From positions 1-18,926 of the forward strand of contig DJNI01000036.1 in assembly GCA_002436765.1 (NCBI GenBank): 18,926 nucleotides of DNA. The letters run 5' to 3'. The stretch is from Clostridiales bacterium UBA6468. GTDB lineage: Bacteria > Bacillota > Clostridia > Oscillospirales > Oscillospiraceae. This document shows, piece by piece, positions 15,052 to 18,926 of the stretch. Under the pieces are notes generated by a model, which was not told the DNA's origin, ran no database searches, and was given only the letters and a program-made list of their open reading frames with translations. The stretch's first letter is position 1, and the number at the start of each line of letters is the position of its first letter. Made by a program: the position numbers and the translations under genes.

Positions 15052-15741
15052 ATGAAGCGTTCCGAAGTCAACAAAGCGCTGCGGGAGCTGGAGGCCATGT
15101 GCCGGAAATGCCGCTGCTACCTGCCCCCCTTCTGCCATTTTACCCCGGAGGAATGGGAAACCAAGGGTCACGAATACGACGAAGTCCGGGACTGCTGTCT
15201 GGGCTGGGATATCACGGACTACGGTCAGGGGAATTTCGACAAGATCGGCTTCTCCCTCATCACCATCCGCAACGGCAGCCAGACCATGCGGGAAAAATAC
15301 CCCAAGGTCTACGCCGAGAAGCTGCTGTTCCTGAAGGAGGGGCAGTATTCCCCCAACCACTTCCATTGGTACAAGACCGAGGACATCATCAACCGGGGCG
15401 GCGGAAACGTGCTGATCCGGGTGTACAATTCCCATCCCGACGAGTCCATTGACTATGAAAGCGACGTCACCGTCCATACCGACGGCAGAACCTACACCGT
15501 CCCCGCCGGAACCCAGATCCGCCTGACCCCCGGCGAAAGCATTTACATCCGGCAGTACCTGTACCACGATTTCGAGGTGGAGCCGGGTACGGGGGACGTG
15601 CTGCTGGGGGAGGTCAGCCAGTGCAACGACGACGCCAAGGACAACCGCTTCAACCCGCCCATGGGCCGCTTCCCGGCCATTGAGGAGGACGAAGCGCCTT
15701 ACCGTCTGCTCTGCACCGAGTACCCCGCGGCCAGGGACTGA
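15052..15741 (+). CDS. D-lyxose/D-mannose isomerase (D-lyxose ketol-isomerase family)
   Basis: A 229-residue cupin-fold, metal-dependent sugar isomerase. Characterised members interconvert D-lyxose and D-xylulose and also D-mannose and D-fructose. The metal site is visible as NHFHWYKTED with His103, His105 and Glu110, plus His172 in YLYHDFEV; KIGFSLITIRNG (64-75) and the YAEKLLFLKEGQYSP segment (87-101) fit the family, and the length is normal. ATG 15052 has AAAGGAG eight bases upstream. It is the first gene of the operon; a PfkB kinase starts 12 bases after its stop and a ROK regulator follows. With a fructokinase-like partner the working substrate may be mannose rather than lyxose, which is inference. 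Confidence 0.88.
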   Translation: MKRSEVNKALRELEAMCRKCRCYLPPFCHFTPEEWETKGHEYDEVRDCCLGWDITDYGQGNFDKIGFSLITIRNGSQTMREKYPKVYAEKLLFLKEGQYSPNHFHWYKTEDIINRGGGNVLIRVYNSHPDESIDYESDVTVHTDGRTYTVPAGTQIRLTPGESIYIRQYLYHDFEVEPGTGDVLLGEVSQCNDDAKDNRFNPPMGRFPAIEEDEAPYRLLCTEYPAARD

Positions 15742-15753
15742 GGAGGGCGCGGG

Positions 15754-16704
15754 ATGATCGACGTAGTAGCCCTGGGCGAACTGCTCATTGACTTTGCGGC
15801 AAAGTCCACGGACAGCGCCGGATACCCCACCATGGCCGCCAATCCCGGCGGCGCTCCCGGCAATTTCCTCGCCGCGCTGAATGCCTACGGCAGAAAGACC
15901 GCGTTTCTGGGCAAGGTGGGAAACGACGCCTTCGGCAATCTGCTGCTGGGGACGCTGAACGCCGCCGGGATCGAAACCAAGGGAATCCTGGTGGACGACA
16001 GCGTGTTTACCACATTGGCCTTCGTGACCTTCGATGAAAGCGGCGACCGCGCCTTCTCCTTCGCCCGGAAGCCCGGCGCGGACACCCGGCTGCGGTGGGA
16101 GGAAGTGGACAAATCCCTCATTGACGAGGCAAAGGTATTCCACTTCGGCACCCTGAGCCTGACGGACGAGCCTGTGCGCACGGCGACCCGAAAGGCGGTG
16201 GCCTACGCAAAGATGCAGGGAAAGCTCATCAGCTGCGACCCCAATCTGCGGCTTCCTCTGTGGCCGAACGAGGCCGCGGCGAAGGAGCAGATGCTCTGGA
16301 GTCTGCATCAGGCGGACGTGGTAAAAATCAGCGACAACGAGGTGGAATTTCTCTGGAGCTGCACCCCGGAGGAGGGCGCGGACAAGCTGCTGGCGGAATT
16401 CGGCGTGTCCCTCGCCATGGTAACGCTGGGGGCTGACGGCTGCCTGCTGAAAACGAAGGCGGCGGCGTTCCGCGCCGCCTGCCCCAAGGTGCATCCCGTG
16501 GACACCACCGGCGCGGGGGACATTTTCGGCGGCAGCGCCATGGCAAGGCTCTTAGAGCTGGGCAAGCCCGTCGGCGAGCTGACGGAAGACGGCCTCAGAT
16601 ACATCGGCAGCTTCGCCGCCGCGGCGGCCAGCCTGTCCACGGAGCATTCCGGCGGCATCCCCAGCATCCCGGAAAAGAACGCAGTTCTGAACGCAATGAA
16701 ATAA
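15754..16704 (+). CDS. PfkB-family sugar kinase, probable fructokinase
   Basis: A 316-residue ribokinase-fold enzyme that would phosphorylate a ketose with ATP, most likely fructose to fructose 6-phosphate. The N-terminus has GELLIDF (8-14) and the substrate-binding NPGGAPGNFLAAL (30-42); GKVGNDAFG (53-61) is PfkB signature 1; CDPNLRLPLW (161-170) is typical of fructokinases; and signature 2 DTTGAGDIFGG (250-260) holds the catalytic base Asp256 and anion hole. A GAGGAGG sits before ATG 15754. The position between a lyxose/mannose isomerase and a ROK regulator supports a role in sugar catabolism. 2-keto-3-deoxygluconate or other sugar specificity remains possible, but the CDPNLR/PLW pattern favours fructokinase. 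Confidence 0.88.
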   Translation: MIDVVALGELLIDFAAKSTDSAGYPTMAANPGGAPGNFLAALNAYGRKTAFLGKVGNDAFGNLLLGTLNAAGIETKGILVDDSVFTTLAFVTFDESGDRAFSFARKPGADTRLRWEEVDKSLIDEAKVFHFGTLSLTDEPVRTATRKAVAYAKMQGKLISCDPNLRLPLWPNEAAAKEQMLWSLHQADVVKISDNEVEFLWSCTPEEGADKLLAEFGVSLAMVTLGADGCLLKTKAAAFRAACPKVHPVDTTGAGDIFGGSAMARLLELGKPVGELTEDGLRYIGSFAAAAASLSTEHSGGIPSIPEKNAVLNAMK

Positions 16705-16708
16705 ATTT

Positions 16709-16735
16709 TGACCCGGGGCGGTACATCCCGGGTCA
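16709..16735 (+). other. Stem-loop between kinase and ROK genes
   Basis: Perfect 9-bp stem TGACCCGGG (16709-16717) and CCCGGGTCA (16727-16735) with a 9-base loop, starting four bases after the kinase stop and ending 15 bases before the ROK ribosome binding site. No T run follows, so it is more likely a weak attenuator or mRNA-processing/stability element than a full terminator. Confidence 0.6.
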
Positions 16736-16763
16736 TTGCAGCTATGGAATGGAGGGGATTCAA

Positions 16764-17864
16764 ATGACGCAGAAGCCGCGCAATGCCGACTACACAAAAG
16801 AATACAACCGCAAGGCAGTCCTCCGGATCCTCCGCCGTCAGGCCATGAGCCGGGCGGAGCTGGCGCGGGCCACGGGTCTGACACGGGCGGCGGCGTCCCT
16901 GATCGTGGAAGAGTTTCTGAACGCAGGCATCGTGACGGAGCTTGCCCCCCAGTCCGCCGGACGGGGACGCAGTGCAACGCCCCTGGTGCTGCGGCCGGAC
17001 AGCTATTACGCCCTTGCGGTGGATTTGGCCAGGAAGGGCTGCACCGTGGGACTGTGCGACATCGGCGGCAATCTGCTGCAATGCCGCAAGCTTCCGGAGC
17101 AGGGCGACATGATGGACGCCATCTCCGGGGCGCTTGCGTCCCTGCTGGAAACCGTGGACAGGCGCAAGGTGCTGGGCATCGGCATCAGTGCCCCCGGCCC
17201 GCTGGACTGCGAAAACGGCCGCATCCTCAATCCGCCCCGGTTCGAGCGCTGGCACGGCGCGGCCATCGGCAAGCGCCTGTCGGAAGCATTGGGGCTGCCC
17301 GCCTATCTGGAGCACGACGTGTGCGCCATGGCGCTGCATCAGCGAAGCACAGGGCGCAGCCGCAATTTTATGCTGCTATTCATCGACATCGGCATCGGCG
17401 CGGCCATCGTGTCCGGCGGGGAGCTGCTGGGGAATTTCACCGGGGAACTGGGTCACACCACCATCCGCTTCGACGGGCGGCTGTGCGCCTGCGGCAACCG
17501 GGGATGCCTGGAAACCTATGCGTCCATTCCGGCGCTGCTGGAGGGTTCCGGCTTCCGGGACTGGTTCGACCTCGTTGACCATGGGGACGCGCCGGAAGCG
17601 CAGAAACTTTTAGATCAGGAAGCGGTCTATCTGTCGGCGGGCTTAATCAACCTGCTGAATCTGATCCCCGTGGACAGCATCTACCTTGCCGGGGACATCT
17701 GTTACCGCCACGCGCTTCTGACCGAGCGTCTCCGGCGGGAGATCGGCGCGAAAGCGCTGTGCCGGGGCAGGAATGACACCCGCATTTTCCCGGTGGCGGA
17801 CACCCCGAATATGGGCGTTCTGTCGGCGGCGGAAGTGGTCTTTTCGAGATTTTTTACGGTATGA
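16764..17864 (+). CDS. ROK-family transcriptional regulator
   Basis: A 366-residue sugar-responsive regulator with a winged helix-turn-helix (about 14-62; MSRAELARATGLTRAAASLIVEE at 28-50) fused to a ROK sugar-binding domain. The zinc site of the family is complete: His231 (GELGHTTI) and Cys241, Cys243, Cys248 in CACGNRGCLE. The N-terminal phosphate loop reads VDLARKG (86-92) where ROK kinases have DIGGT, so it is probably a repressor without kinase activity; EHDVCAMA (183-190) keeps the Asp of the sugar site. ATG 16764 is chosen because GGAGGGG overlaps the earlier in-frame ATG at 16749. It likely controls the upstream isomerase and kinase genes. Its last 11 bases overlap the converging transporter gene. 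Confidence 0.9.
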   Translation: MTQKPRNADYTKEYNRKAVLRILRRQAMSRAELARATGLTRAAASLIVEEFLNAGIVTELAPQSAGRGRSATPLVLRPDSYYALAVDLARKGCTVGLCDIGGNLLQCRKLPEQGDMMDAISGALASLLETVDRRKVLGIGISAPGPLDCENGRILNPPRFERWHGAAIGKRLSEALGLPAYLEHDVCAMALHQRSTGRSRNFMLLFIDIGIGAAIVSGGELLGNFTGELGHTTIRFDGRLCACGNRGCLETYASIPALLEGSGFRDWFDLVDHGDAPEAQKLLDQEAVYLSAGLINLLNLIPVDSIYLAGDICYRHALLTERLRREIGAKALCRGRNDTRIFPVADTPNMGVLSAAEVVFSRFFTV

Positions 17865-18411
17865 CCAGGGAGATGACCAGATTGGCCGCCCCTGCCAGCA
17901 GCATCACCAGAATGGGGCTGAGCTTCGTCTTCCGCAGGAGCAGAAAGGCCGCGGCGAAGAGGACAACCATATTCCGGTTGGTGCCGGAAAGACTGACCGC
18001 GCCGCTCCAGAAGGCGTTGCGCAGGATCAGCACCCCCGCCGAAGCGATCATGGCCACCACCGCCGGACGCAGAGAACCGAGGACGCTCTGCAAGACCGCG
18101 ATGCTGCGGTATTTGAAGTAGAGTCTGGCGATCAGCGTCACCAGAATGCAGGCGGGGAGGATGCAGCCTGCGGTAGCCACCAGCGCCCCCGGAACACCGG
18201 CAATTTTCGTTCCCACGAAGGTGGCGGCGTTGACGGCGATGGGGCCGGGGGTCATTTCCGCGATGGTCACGAGATCGGTAAACTCGCTCATGGACAGCCA
18301 CCGGTGCTGGGTGACGATCTGCGCCTGAATGAGCGGCATGGCGGCGTAGCCGCCGCCGAAGCTCAGGGCGCCGATTTGCAGAAAGCTGAGGAACAGCTGC
18401 AAATAGATCAT
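17854..18411 (-). CDS. chrA: Chromate transporter-family (ChrA) half-size membrane protein, second of a pair
   Basis: A 185-residue membrane protein with one ChrA domain. Characteristic motifs are LSFGGGYAAMPL (16-27) and EMTPGPIAVNAATFVG (52-67), followed by several hydrophobic segments. ATG 18411 has GGAGG eight bases upstream and overlaps the stop of the preceding ChrA gene (ATGA), so the two halves are probably made together and work as a heterodimer, as for short-chain CHR pairs. Characterised family members export chromate, but the substrate in gut-type anaerobes is not established. The 3' end overlaps the converging ROK gene by 11 bases, with no space for a terminator. Confidence 0.9.
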   Translation of the reverse strand: MIYLQLFLSFLQIGALSFGGGYAAMPLIQAQIVTQHRWLSMSEFTDLVTIAEMTPGPIAVNAATFVGTKIAGVPGALVATAGCILPACILVTLIARLYFKYRSIAVLQSVLGSLRPAVVAMIASAGVLILRNAFWSGAVSLSGTNRNMVVLFAAAFLLLRKTKLSPILVMLLAGAANLVISLVIP

Positions 18412-18926
18412 TTCGCGCACCTCCTTCCGGAAAATACTGTCCGCAGAACGCCGAGCACGATGCAGCTCAGGATGATATAGACCACGTTCACGCGGAACAC
18501 GCACACAGCCACAAACGCTGCGGCCATGATGAGGTCGGATACGGCGCTTTTCTGCTTCAGGATACCGCCGCCCATATCCCACACGACGGACGCGATCACA
18601 GCCCCCACGCCCGCCTGCATCCCGGAAAGAAGCGTGCGGACGACGAAATTGTCGCGGAAAAGCGTATAGAAATACGAAATGACCGTGATGATCGCAAACG
18701 GAGGAAGGACCGCTGCCGCGATCGAGACCAGGACGCCTGGAATTCCCGCCAGCTTGCAGCCGACGACGATGGCGCCGTTGACGGCGATCGCGCCTGGCGC
18801 TGACTGCGCGATGGCGATGAGGTCCAGCATCTCGTCCTCCTCCAGCCAGTGGAGCTCCTCCACGAAGCGGCGGCGCATGAAGGTCACGATGACGAAGCCC
18901 CCGCCGAAGGTGCAGGCGCTGATGAT
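18408..18926 (-). CDS. chrA: Chromate transporter-family (ChrA) half-size protein, 5' end beyond the window
   Basis: 172 codons are visible and the frame is open to the window edge. The first visible residues (IISACTFGGGFVIVTFMRRRF) contain the FGGG motif that lies near residue 18 in the partner, so about 15-20 N-terminal residues are missing. AQSAPGAIAVNGAIVVG matches the PGxxAVN motif, and three or four further membrane segments follow. An in-frame GTG at 18887 should not be taken as the start because conserved FGGG lies upstream of it. The stop overlaps the start of the second ChrA half. Confidence 0.88.
   Translation of the reverse strand: MISACTFGGGFVIVTFMRRRFVEELHWLEEDEMLDLIAIAQSAPGAIAVNGAIVVGCKLAGIPGVLVSIAAAVLPPFAIITVISYFYTLFRDNFVVRTLLSGMQAGVGAVIASVVWDMGGGILKQKSAVSDLIMAAAFVAVCVFRVNVVYIILSCIVLGVLRTVFSGRRCAK

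Noticed and set aside
15028..16494. A 488-codon open frame on the minus strand.
   Set aside because: Antisense to the isomerase and kinase genes; His/Gly/Val-rich shadow composition with no motif.
1..18926. CRISPR arrays, tRNA or rRNA genes, insertion sequences or prophage.
   Set aside because: No direct repeat-spacer pattern, cloverleaf-like sequence, transposase or phage gene was seen in the intergenic spaces, all of which are under 300 bases.

Overview
The window looks like chromosomal DNA of a GC-rich anaerobic member of the Clostridia, probably Oscillospiraceae-like. This is inferred from the gene set (an NfnAB-type transhydrogenase, a single-chain dimeric glycyl-tRNA synthetase, paired half-size ChrA proteins, a single-membrane-span HtrA and a DinJ/YafQ cassette), the strong AGGAGG ribosome binding sites and the sigma-A style promoters. 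No rRNA, tRNA, CRISPR array, transposase or phage gene is visible. No gap between genes exceeds 300 bases; the largest is 7561-7803.

Layout. (1) 1-4119, minus strand: an OmpR-type response regulator, its histidine kinase (4-nt overlap), an HtrA-like protease and an acyl-ACP thioesterase cut by the window edge, probably one envelope-stress transcription unit. (2) 4336-7560, plus strand: uppP (undecaprenyl-diphosphate recycling) and, behind its own perfect-consensus promoter, nfnA-nfnB (electron-bifurcating NADH/ferredoxin/NADP oxidoreductase). (3) 7561-7803: a hairpin-dense convergent intergenic region with two terminator-like stem-loops and a perfect 32-bp palindrome. (4) 7804-10119, minus strand: plsC, then glyQS from a separate promoter that straddles the plsC stop codon. 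(5) 10316-14249, plus strand: a tightly packed run of an unrecognised polytopic membrane protein, cca, a short-chain dehydrogenase and a metallo-beta-lactamase-fold lipoprotein, with ATGA overlaps at two of the three junctions. (6) 14301-14853, minus strand: a type II toxin-antitoxin cassette with intact DinJ-like antitoxin and a YafQ-like toxin broken by a one-base frameshift. (7) 15052-17864, plus strand: D-lyxose/mannose isomerase, PfkB sugar kinase and ROK repressor, a compact sugar-catabolic operon. (8) 17854-18926, minus strand: two half-size chromate-transporter-family proteins, the upstream one running off the window.

Most of this is ordinary core chromosome. The points most worth a second look are the frameshifted toxin whose catalytic C-terminus survives intact in the -1 frame; the isomerase-kinase-ROK operon, which could turn mannose into fructose 6-phosphate without first phosphorylating mannose; the triple stem-loop region at 7613-7736; the perfect inverted repeat between the toxin-antitoxin and sugar-operon promoters; and the unknown membrane protein translationally coupled to cca. 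I did not find convincing evidence of a wholly new multi-gene system.
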